A stretch of DNA of 13,848 nucleotides from Baffinella frigidus (taxonomy: Eukaryota > Cryptophyceae > Cryptomonadales > Baffinellaceae): NCBI GenBank assembly GCA_026770585.1, contig MU646334.1:16703-30550 (forward strand), read 5' to 3'. Within the stretch, counting starts at the first letter, position 1. Every line of letters starts with the position of its first letter. The position numbers and the translations under genes are program-made. Under the pieces are notes generated by a model. That model was not told the DNA's origin and made no database searches. It was given only the letters and a program-made list of their open reading frames with translations. Of the stretch, positions 7,011-13,360 are shown piece after piece.

Positions 7011-7126
7011 CAGGGGCACCTCGCTCATAAGAACCCCCCCCCCCTTAGGATCACCATAGGGCCCCAGGCATAGACCTACTTTAGGGTCCTAGGAGGGGGC
7101 GGTAGCTTATGAGCGAGGTACCCCTG
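7011..7126. mobile_element. MITE family A, copy 1
   Basis: The element starts CAGGGGCACCTCGCTCATAA and ends TTATGAGCGAGGTACCCCTG, an inverted pair, with a C-rich/G-rich interior built around CCTAGG-like words. It is 116 bp and flanked by TA on both sides. It has no coding capacity and must depend on a transposase from elsewhere. The TA flanks resemble Tc1/mariner targets, but copy 3 has CA flanks, so the superfamily is open. Confidence 0.85.
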
Positions 7127-7128
7127 TA

Positions 7129-7244
7129 GTGGTCCGCGTGCGACCAACACACACACTTGCAGGCAGCTCAGGGAACGAGGTGCGCATGGAGACGTGGCAC
7201 CCCTGGAAGGGCCGGGCCCAGGACAACCCCGCCTCGGGCAACTA
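7129..7244 (+). repeat. Segmental duplication, unit 2 (empty site)
   Basis: This is the diverged copy of 6751-7010, lacking the 142-base inverted-repeat element. It ends in CAACTA, where a different MITE subfamily begins at the position corresponding to MITE copy 1 in unit 1. Confidence 0.75.
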
Positions 7245-7361
7245 CAGGGGATATTCGAAATCGAGAACGCGCACCGCCCGTTGGGTGGTCCTATTATCCT
7301 GGGCATAACCCTACCTTAGGACCCTAGGGCGGTGCGTGTCCTTAATTTCGAGCAACCCTTG
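7245..7361. mobile_element. MITE subfamily B, same length as family A but different arms
   Basis: The ends are CAGGGGATATTCGAAATCGA at the left and AATTTCGAGCAACCCTTG at the right, an imperfect inverted pair that continues into CGCACCGCCC and GGGCGGTGCG. The length is 117 bp, and the outer CAGGGG and the CCTA-rich interior match family A while the inner arms differ. It is flanked by TA on the left and TG on the right. It is non-coding and probably mobilised by the same enzyme as family A. Confidence 0.75.
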
Positions 7362-7390
7362 TGGATCGACTGTATCCGGGGTGATCCCTA

Positions 7391-7507
7391 CAGGGGTACC
7401 TCGCTTATAAGAAACCGCCCCCCCCTAGGACCCTAGAGTAGGACCATGCCTAGGGTCCTATGGTGGTCCTATGAGGTTGGCTGTTTCTTATGAGCGAGGT
7501 ACCCCTG
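7391..7507. mobile_element. MITE family A, copy 2
   Basis: A 117-bp copy with ends CAGGGGTACCTCGCTTATAA and TTATGAGCGAGGTACCCCTG, TA on both sides and the common C-rich/G-rich interior. It is the best-preserved copy at both termini. Confidence 0.85.
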
Positions 7508-7655
7508 TAGCCCCTTCGCGCACGGCAAACACACACTTGCAGCCACCCGGCGCACATACCCCTCGTTTACATAAGACAACGCCATCGCTCGCCCTTACTT
7601 CGGGGCTTCAGGCGCCTTCTCAGAGTCCCCCCCCGGGGGGGCAGCCGCGCCTCCC

Positions 7656-7768
7656 CCCCTCCCAGCGGTTTGGCACAGCACTCCCCTGGCAGCTTCGATC
7701 TGTGTTTGGAGTTTGGAGTTTAGGGTTCAGGTGAGGCGTGGTGATCAGCAACGAAGGAGACTCGAAAA
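7656..7768 (+). repeat. Duplicated block with telomere-type centre, copy 1
   Basis: The left part (7656-7702, beginning CCCCTCCCAGCGG and ending TTCGATCTG) recurs with one difference at 7861-7907. A degenerate telomere-type stretch (7703-7730, TTTGGAG and TTTAGGG words) follows, then GAGGCGTGGTGATC and GGAGACTCGA, which recur after the second copy. Confidence 0.8.
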
Positions 7769-7843
7769 CAAGGTTCCACCACGCCTACAGTAGGCCAACG
7801 CGCACGAGCGCGCGCCCACACGCGGTGTGTGTGGTGAGGCGTA

Positions 7844-7864
7844 CAGGGGGTTACTCGAAACCCC
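7844..7864 (+). mobile_element. Possible left end of a third MITE subfamily
   Basis: TA followed by CAGGGGGTTACTCGAAACCC resembles the left ends of families A and B (CAGGGG, then TCG seven bases on). No matching right end is seen, so this may be a solo end or chance. Confidence 0.35.
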
Positions 7865-8016
7865 TCCCAGCGGTGTGGCACAGCACTCCCCTGGCAGCTT
7901 CGATCTGAGAGGGGGGGTTGGGGTTTGGGGTTTGGGGGTTTGGGGTTTGGGGTTTGGGGCTTAGGGTTCACGGTTGAGGGTAGGCGTTGTGATCCGCACC
8001 AACGGTGACTCGATTA
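7861..8016 (+). repeat. Duplicated block with telomere-type centre, copy 2
   Basis: The left part at 7861-7907 is followed by a longer G-rich telomere-like run (7915-7977, mostly GGGTTTG with one TTAGGGTT) and then TAGGCGTTGTGATCC and GGTGACTCGA. The G-run expanded independently of copy 1. Confidence 0.8.
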
Positions 8017-8024
8017 TCCCCACA

Positions 8025-9093
8025 GTGGCCAGTAGGCGCATACGCCCTACCGTAGGACCCTAGGACCAGTTGGCTCGCGTATCTGTGGCCAGTAGGCTCA
8101 TACGCCCTACCGTAGGGCCCTGCGGCCGGCCTAGGGACTTCATGGGGGTCAAATTTGACCGCCTCGCCACTTAAGGGATACGGTCCACCACCCCAGAGGA
8201 TCATTCCAGGGTTGATCGAAATTAATGACACACACAGACTTAGGGCCCTACAGTAGGTCTTGCATGGGGGAAAGCACGCGCGGGCAGCATCTAGTCCTCC
8301 AAAGCGGACCAACTCAAGACTGTGGCTCGAGCCATTTCCCGCCTGCAACCCTCCGAATTCGAAGGAATGGCTCAAAATCCCACCTGAAATACAGAAAGCC
8401 AGATTCTCGATTTGGCCCAGTTCGCAGGGTGGAGGGGCTGGGGAGTGCCTTTTGCTGGAGGTAGGCGGACCCGCCCTTCTCGGGGTCGTTGTGCTCGAAA
8501 AGGTACTTGTACCTCTGCATCCAACGACCATCGTCAATAACCCCACCGAATCGTCAATAACCTCAGCCCCCGAGAGAGATATATCCCTTAAGTGGCCAGT
8601 AGGCTCATACGCCTTACCGTAGGGCATTGACTACGCTCTCTTTGCATTTTCAATTTGATCGCATGACCACTTAAAGGATATTGCATATCCCACACACGAC
8701 GCAAAACCACAGTATCGAAGAGGTACGTGTACCTCTGCATCAGAAGAGGCTCGTCAGTATTCATGGGGTAACGACCCGAATTCAGGTCAGTTAAGCCTAT
8801 GGTATTGACAACGGTAGGTCGTAGGGCCCCTAGGCCCGGATCCCCTTCCGGGCGAGGATCGTCAATAACCCCAGCCCCCGAGAGAGATTTATTGCAGGCC
8901 CATAAAAGACGAGAAACCTCGGTACCGAAGAGAGATGTGTACCTCTGCATTCCCCCGCGCAAACCTCGTGAACAACCCGGGCGAGATTTATCCCTGGCGT
9001 GGCCATGGGGTCAACATTGCCCCCACAGAGATCCTAGGAAGGTCAGGGCCCTACGGTAAGGCGTATGCGCTTGCTGACCACTTGAGGGATAAT
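8025..9093. repeat. Dispersed box GTGGCCAGTAGGCTCATACG, three direct copies and one inverted
   Basis: Direct copies with the following CCCTACCGTAGGGCCC stand at 8025-8060, 8085-8120 and 8592-8625. An inverted copy stands at 9046-9083. The third and fourth copies share a further TATCCCTTAAG-type extension, so 8582-8625 and 9046-9091 form an inverted pair about 46 bp long. The first two are tandem with a 60-base period. Confidence 0.75.
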
Positions 9094-9255
9094 CTTCATA
9101 TACGTTGCATACTGGGTGATATATGACAGTGGGTATGCGACTGTCTGCAGCATCTTGTGCTCTCGTGTCAGCATCCCACGAGAGATTCATAGCATGCACA
9201 TGCAAACACTTTCAAGAGAGATTTATAGCATGCACGCACAACCACGGTGCTTGCA
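8121..9255. repeat. Mosaic of short dispersed boxes without a convincing gene
   Basis: Recurring words include TGTACCTCTGCAT (8508, 8729 and 8938, with a variant at 9371), GTCAATAACCCCAGCCCCCG with GAGAGAGATTTAT (8550-8580, 8858-8892, variants near 9180, 9212 and 9645), CACTTAAGGGATA-type words (8168, 8672, 8584 inverted, 9079) and CAGTTAAGCCTATGGTATTG (8788). Open frames here, such as the long minus frame 7968-8627, repeat the same peptides because of the repeats and are not taken as genes. The region reads as nested insertions of several small elements. Confidence 0.6.
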
Positions 9256-9371
9256 CAGGAATACCTCGCTCATAAGAAACCGCCTCCCCCTAGGACCTCA
9301 CAGGAGGCCCATGCCTAGGCCCTAAAGTGGCCCTAGCGAGGGGGCAGTTTCTTATGAGCGAGGTACCCCTG
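9256..9371. mobile_element. MITE family A, copy 3
   Basis: A 116-bp copy with left end CAGGAATACCTCGCTCATAA and right end TTATGAGCGAGGTACCCCTG. The flanks are CA on both sides, not TA. The left end has two changes against the others. The right end runs directly into the CACCTCTGCATCCC box, so it inserted into an older repeat. Confidence 0.85.
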
Positions 9372-9700
9372 CACCTCTGCATCCCCCCGCGCACGGCGCG
9401 TTAACATTCAGAGGGGAACGCCCCAAAATGAGGGTAGTTGAGTCTACGGTATGTAGGTTCCTGCGGTATTCCATACTTGTACTTCATAGGGCAACTGCCC
9501 GAATTCAGGGTAGTTAAGCTTCCGGCATTGACTACGGTAGGCCGTAGGGCCCCCAGGGCCGGATTTATCGTAGGCGTGCTACGGCCTACCGTAGTGAACC
9601 TACCCTGCATTTAGGCCGTGACCCTATTAGCATGCCGAGCTCCCGACAGAGATCTATTGCACGCCAACAAAACCACATAATCAAGCTGTTGTGTGCAGAC
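9372..9700. other. Repeat-derived stretch with single copies of the hairpin-array core
   Basis: Isolated relatives of the tandem array core occur near 9431, 9503-9555 and, inverted, 9578-9600. They show that the core is dispersed and not confined to 10852-11500. No gene is supported. The minus frame at 9401-9610 is repeat-derived. Confidence 0.5.
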
Positions 9701-10312
9701 CGGTGCAGGGGGTTGTGCTTCGCCCATGTGTGGCAGGCTCGTTTGTGGCAGGCTCGTTTCATTAAGGCTTAAAGACGTTTGTATCACTCAACGCAAGGCT
9801 CAAGGGCCTACCTAGGACCTGTGTCGAGAGTTAGAAAGAAGGAGAAGAATGTGTGGTGGGGCTCGCTTGCGAGACGGGTGGTCTAGCTCTGTCTCAGTCT
9901 ATGTGGTCTCACCAATTTGGTGAGCCCGTGCTCTTTCCCCGCTCCAAAGTTGACGCACCGTGAACCCGGCATGTCAACTTCAGAATAGTGTGTGAGACAG
10001 CGCGAGAAATTGAATGGGATTTGATTTGAATCAGGTTGGTGTGCTCCAGTGGCGCGGGGACGAACCTCCATGACAGCTTCGAGCTTAGCGTCCTTCCCAA
10101 CGTCCAGAATCTTCGCCTGTCCGGGAAAGAGGCAGCACGCGTCACCACCAGCCCTCACGCGTCAATCATTTTGCCTCGTCTGGATTTGCACCATGCGAAA
10201 AAGGCTGACGTTTATCCGTAGTACCAACCACGCCAGATTTCTCGTGGGGGTTCGACTCTTGCCGAACAACGATTTTGACGTTCAACTATGCCACAAGTAA
10301 ACAATTCCTTAG
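9701..10312. other. Non-repetitive stretch with weak exon-like segments on both strands
   Basis: The sequence is mostly unique. At 9732-9761 a 14-base GTGGCAGGCTCGTT occurs twice in tandem. CTCACCAATTTGGTGAG at 9908-9924 is a near-perfect palindrome, and a related CTCACCAAATTTGTGGG is at 13476. On the minus strand, 10119 down to about 10067 has an acceptor-like pyrimidine run and AG before it and GTTCGT after it, and codes a short protein-like segment (ILDVGKDAKLEAVME). On the plus strand, a frame at 10036-10220 is similarly plausible. I cannot choose between them. Confidence 0.3.
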
Positions 10313-10449
10313 TCCTTCCGGGGAATTGACGTGTGGCGACCTCTTCCAAGAATCTGGCGTGCAATCGCCTAAGTGCGGGCGAAACGCGCCGATCGAAGTA
10401 GTGGACCTGGGAGGGCTGGTGGAAGGTGGCTTGGCTGCGGCAGCTATCG
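10313..10449 (+). CDS. Candidate internal exon of an unrecognised gene
   Basis: The plus frame reads PSGELTCGDLFQES and, later, IEVVDLGGLVEGGLAAAAIG with even codon use. It is preceded by CAATTCCTTAG (acceptor-like, AG at 10311-10312) and followed by GTAAGG at 10450 (donor-like), giving a 137-base exon. No domain is recognised. Immediately afterwards the sequence turns into telomere-type and GGAGGCGT repeats, so any gene would have them in its intron. The evidence is frame quality and splice signals only. Confidence 0.3.
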
Positions 10450-10490
10450 GTAAGGTGAAAGGCATGGGGGTTCCAGCCCTAAACCCTACG

Positions 10491-10766
10491 TGAGGAGGCG
10501 TGCGGTAAAAGCCATGGAGGGTGCCATACCACAACACTAAACCACAAACCTCCTAGAACACCAACCCACACCCACACCATACAGTTGGTTCGGGTTGAGG
10601 GTTGAGGGTTTAGGTTTGACGGAATGAGGAGGCGTACGGTGAAAGTCATGGGGATGCAAGCCCTCAACCCTGAACCATGAAAGTTTAGAGTTTATGGATT
10701 AGGGTTTGAGGTTTAGGGTTTAGGATTTAAGGTTTAGGGTTTAGGATTTAAGGTTTAGGGTTAGGA
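10491..10766 (+). repeat. Telomere-type repeats alternating with GAGGAGGCGT boxes
   Basis: TGAGGAGGCGTGCGGTAAAA at 10491, TGAGGAGGCGTACGGTGAAA at 10625 and TAGGAGGCGTACCG at 10762 mark three boxes. Telomere-type runs stand just before the second (10588-10616) and third (10682-10764), and a short CCCTAAACCCTACG precedes the first. Within 10710-10751 a 21-bp unit GGTTTAGGGTTTAGGATTTA(A) occurs twice exactly. Confidence 0.8.
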
Positions 10767-10816
10767 GGCGTACCGCCTCATCATTGGACATGGACTTGTT
10801 TGCCACAGCCTTGTGC

Positions 10817-11537
10817 CGCGCGCCATTTGCCGCCGCATCTGCTCACGCGACGGTGGTTAAGTCTGCGGTATTGACTACGGTAGGCTGTAGATCCTATGGG
10901 CAGTTGAGCCTACGTTATTCACTTCGGTAGGCTGTAGAACCTATGGGTAGTTAAGCCTACGGTATTCAATACGGTAGGCTGTAGGACCTATGGGTAGTTA
11001 GGCCTACGGTATTGACTACGGTAGGGCCCATCCTACGGGTAGTTAAGCCTACGGTATGGACTACGGTAGGCTGTAGGGACCCTACGGCCGCGCGTCATTT
11101 GCTGCCGCATCTGCTCACCCAAGGGTAGTTCAGCCTACGGTATTGACTGCGGTAGTTAGGCCTGCGGTATTGACTACGGTAGTTAGGCCTACGGTTTTGA
11201 CTACGGTAGTTAGGCCTACGGTATTGACTACGGTAAGCTGCAGGGCATATCATATGGGTAGTTAAGCCTACAATATTGACTACAGTAGGATGTGGGGCCT
11301 ATTCCATGGGTAGTTAAGCCTATGGTATTGACTACGGTAGGCTGCAGGGCCTATCCTGTGGGTAGTTAAGCCTACGGTGTTGACTACGGTATGCTGGAGG
11401 GCCTACGGGTAGTTACGCCTACGGCGTTGACAACGGTATGCTCTAGAGCCTATGGGTAGTTCAGCCTACGGTATTGACTACGGTAGGCTGCAGGGCCCCG
11501 AGGCCCGCGAGCCAGTTGCTGCCACATCTGCACACCC
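10817..11537. repeat. Spacer box CATTTGCTGCCGCATCTGCTCAC flanking and dividing the hairpin array (three copies)
   Basis: Related copies stand at about 10817-10847, 11091-11118 and 11505-11535. One is before the array, one divides it between the fifth and sixth units, and one follows it. The array is thus two blocks, each bounded by this box, which suggests a higher-order repeat. Confidence 0.65.
10852..11500. repeat. Tandem array of a hairpin-forming unit, about 14 copies, three periods
   Basis: The core is GGTAGTTAAGCCTACGGTAT followed by TGACTACGGTAGGC. Copies begin at 10852, 10899, 10946, 10993, 11038, 11124, 11151, 11179, 11206, 11257, 11309, 11361, 11408 and 11455. Spacing is 47 in the first and last blocks, 27-28 in the middle and about 52 after it. 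GCCTACGGTA and TACGGTAGGC can pair with one G:G mismatch around TTGAC, so each unit may form a small hairpin. The 28-base copies lack the CTGTAGGGCCTAT spacer. There is no coding frame through the array. Confidence 0.9.
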
Positions 11538-11879
11538 GCCTCCGTATCAGGCATCCTCCTGACGCGTTTAGGCGCCCTCCCGAGGCACCGTCCCCAGGCA
11601 CCAGAGTCCACCGTAGGCACCCTACCCGCGCTCACTCCGCGTCAGGCACCCTGATGGCGCCAACTCCGCCTAGGCACACTGGGGCTCAGGCCTCAGGCTA
11701 ATCGCGCTGCGTGCTTGGCCGTGGAGCAGCGAGAACATCAGAGGGCAGCTTGAGAGGAGTGGAAACAACTCGACGAACCTGCCATGCTGACACTGTTTTC
11801 TCCCTGCAATATCTGCCTACCTCAGGTGAGTGCTCCCCTCCTCCCAGCTGACCCAACGCGGCCTCTGCAAACCAAGGCA
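11538..11879. other. GC-rich stretch with AGGCACC words and a possible splice donor
   Basis: AGGCACC or AGGCAC occurs about five times between 11590 and 11680 without a regular period. A pyrimidine-rich TTTTCTCCCTGCAATATCTG and CCTACCTCAG are followed by GTGAGT at 11826, a consensus donor. The upstream plus frame ending in HADTVFSLQYLPTS could be an exon. A minus frame (11698-11955) is equally open. No gene is assigned. Confidence 0.3.
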
Positions 11880-12006
11880 AGGATATGTACATCCTCCTGC
11901 CAGCACGTGAAGAGGCGCACCTCGCGGTGTATGCCACCATGCCGAACTGGTCCACATCCTACCGCCCGGCAAGCCGCCAGATGTGCAAACTACAGACCAG
12001 CCAGGT
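11880..12006 (+). CDS. Candidate plus-strand exon, unrecognised
   Basis: The frame reads KDMYILLPAREEAHLAVYAT and continues MPNWSTSYRPASRQMCKLQ, with third positions mostly G or C. A TGA closes the frame upstream, so the exon would begin at an AG near 11875-11882. It ends CCAG before GTGGGG at 12007. I recognise no family. It lies on the strand opposite the Tim16-like exon, just beyond it, so the two cannot both be exons of one gene. It could sit inside an intron of the other gene or be chance. Confidence 0.3.
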
Positions 12007-12033
12007 GGGGCGGAGGGGGGCGGTCGAGGGTGG

Positions 12034-12120
12034 GGCAGCACTGATCATCCCCTGTCGGTAAGCATCGACGAGCGCCCGCCCGAGGATGGGCGCCGCGACG
12101 ACCGCCACACGCGCGATCGC
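12034..12120 (-). CDS. PAM16: Candidate N-terminal exon of Tim16/Pam16 (mitochondrial import motor)
   Basis: The minus frame reads AIARVAVVAAPILGRALVDA then YRQGMISAA. Tim16/Pam16 proteins begin with a hydrophobic segment leading into a GRA-x(4)-A-[YL]-RQ motif, and spacing and motif agree here (ILGRALVDAYRQ). Tim16 is an inner-membrane J-like protein that pairs with Tim14/Pam18 to control mitochondrial Hsp70 in the import motor. The segment is preceded by CCTATCTTCCAG, a good acceptor, at 12121-12132. The frame is also open up to an ATG at 12228, so the first exon may be unspliced. The GTGCTG at 12041 may be the donor. The J-like domain is not found downstream to 11500, so the rest lies farther left or the copy is a fragment. 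The match is short and recalled from family knowledge. Confidence 0.5.
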
Positions 12121-12228
12121 CTGGAAGATAGGTGGGAACTGCACGGGGACGGGCCGGTTCAGCGCCAGCCGAGCGGGTGGGGGGCAGGCGCAAAAACTGC
12201 TGGAGGGCGTGCCGGGACACACCGCCAT

Positions 12229-12575
12229 TCCGTTGGCGTGTGAAGCTTAGGTGTTTCGCGACTCCCACTTCACGCCACCGATTCCTTGCGAGGCGTCCTG
12301 CGGTGCGAGATTTCCAACCTGCGGAGCAGCGGCTCGCTGCCTCGCGGCAAGTCGAGGCTGTAGCTCCGCCGCGTGCGTCAAGCAAGGCCAAGTCTTCAGA
12401 GAGCTGAAACGCCAACCAGGCGTCAGCCGTTCGGTGCTGGACGGGTCAACAGCCCGCAGGCTAGGTCGGGTGCGGTAGTTGATGTGTCCGTGGAGACCTC
12501 CACCCGACTTCTCGGCGAGCAGACAGTGGGGGGAAGCGCCCCGTGAGCGGATCTGAGGATGTGGAACCTGAGTGC
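12229..12575. other. GC-rich stretch between the two candidate host genes, no supported gene
   Basis: Frames are open on both strands but mirror each other and show no splice-consistent structure. If the Tim16-like and snurportin-like calls are right, this stretch and the next belong to their shared divergent 5' region. Confidence 0.35.
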
Positions 12576-12655
12576 TTGGAGCCATTTTCAATGACTTTTG
12601 GGAAATTTTCCCGTCAAAAATGACTTTTGAATACACCCCCTCCAATACTGGGGAG
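12576..12655 (+). repeat. Dispersed repeat, copy 2 (first copy at 5447)
   Basis: From TTGGAGCCATTTTCAATGAC to CACCCCCTCCAATACTGGGG it aligns with 5447-5540. AATGACTTTTG occurs twice within it (12590 and 12619) with GGGAAATTTTCCC between, so part of the unit is itself symmetrical. Confidence 0.6.
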
Positions 12656-12974
12656 GACGTCCGTCGACGTTCTTGCTTCTCCGTCTGGACTTTTTCGTAG
12701 CCCAGCCGCAGCCGAAACCCGGCGCCGCGTGGAGCCAACACTCCGGGTGGGTCTGTGCACTGCGGGCCTGCTCGTGAGGTGCCTGAGGCTTGGAATCGTC
12801 AAAAGATCACGGATCGATCCCAACGGGAACTTCGGAAGCCTGGCGCGCGTCCAAACTGCGCAAGGGGCAACGCGTGGGGAGCTGTTGCGCTAGACGTGAC
12901 CAGCAATCTGGCTCGCATCCCGTCCAGCGCCTTCGATCCTCCGCCGAGCTTTTCCCTAGGCAGTCTAGTCCGCC
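12656..12974 (+). promoter_or_regulatory. Probable 5' flank and leader of the snurportin-like gene
   Basis: No frame is convincing here. There is no TATA box near the expected site. The ATG at 12975 lies in CGCCATGTCG, a fair context, with stops upstream in frame. Confidence 0.3.
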
Positions 12975-13360
12975 ATGTCGACTAAAGAGAAAGGGCGAAA
13001 TGTCAAGAAGATGCTGGCCGTCGACCAGCGGCGCCGGCAGAACCTGGCGCTCGAGAAACAGAAGACGGAGCGGCGTGGGCGCATCAACCTGGCACGCATG
13101 ATGGGCGGGGAATCCGAGGCTGCTGCACCCGAGGACGACACAGAGGGCGCTGCGCACGCGCAGGGTGCCGGCGCGGACGCCATGGGGGAGTCAGCCCAGA
13201 ACGCGTCGCCAGCGGAGGGGAAGGGGCGCGGGCGGCGCGGGCGGCGGAGCGTCGATCCCGCGGAGGAGGTGTGGCGAGGGGCCCTCATGGTGCCGGACTG
13301 GATGATCGAGGTTCCTGACGCCCTGCCGGCGCAGTGGCTCGTGACGTCGCGGCCTGAAGG
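12975..13360 (+). CDS. SNUPN: Snurportin-1-like protein, first exon (N-terminal 128 residues)
   Basis: Snurportin-1 is the import adaptor that binds the trimethylguanosine cap of spliceosomal snRNPs and carries them to the nucleus with importin-beta. Residues about 15-42 (DQRRRQNLALEKQKTERRGR then INLARMM) match the importin-beta-binding segment, where animal proteins have a similar Arg-rich helix ending in an ARR-like motif. After a low-complexity acidic and Ala/Gly linker (45-100), residues about 103-127 (LMVPDWMIEVPDALPAQWLV and TSRPEG) match the start of the cap-binding domain, LM-x2-[DE]-W-[LM]-I-[DE]-VP-x2-L-x2-[EQ]-W. After RPEG the similarity stops, so I place the donor at GG/GTACCC (13361), phase 2. 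The frame happens to stay open to 13655. The remaining cap-binding domain lies beyond the window. Animal family members are about 360 residues. Confidence 0.8.

Noticed and set aside
7968-8627. Long minus-strand open frame of 219 codons
   Set aside because: Its peptide repeats follow the dispersed DNA boxes, and similar peptides occur in other frames over the same boxes. It is repeat-derived and not a gene.
10225-10262. tRNA T-arm-like GGGTTCGACTC
   Set aside because: The flanking bases do not form a T-stem, and no acceptor or anticodon arm pairs around it.
10852-11500. CRISPR array
   Set aside because: The spacers are themselves repeated, the units are palindromic with changing periods, there are no cas genes and the context is eukaryotic.
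11990-12741. Long minus frames at 11990-12415 and 12247-12741
   Set aside because: They compete with each other and with plus frames, cross the dispersed repeat at 12576, and are Arg/Ala-rich as expected of antisense GC-rich DNA.
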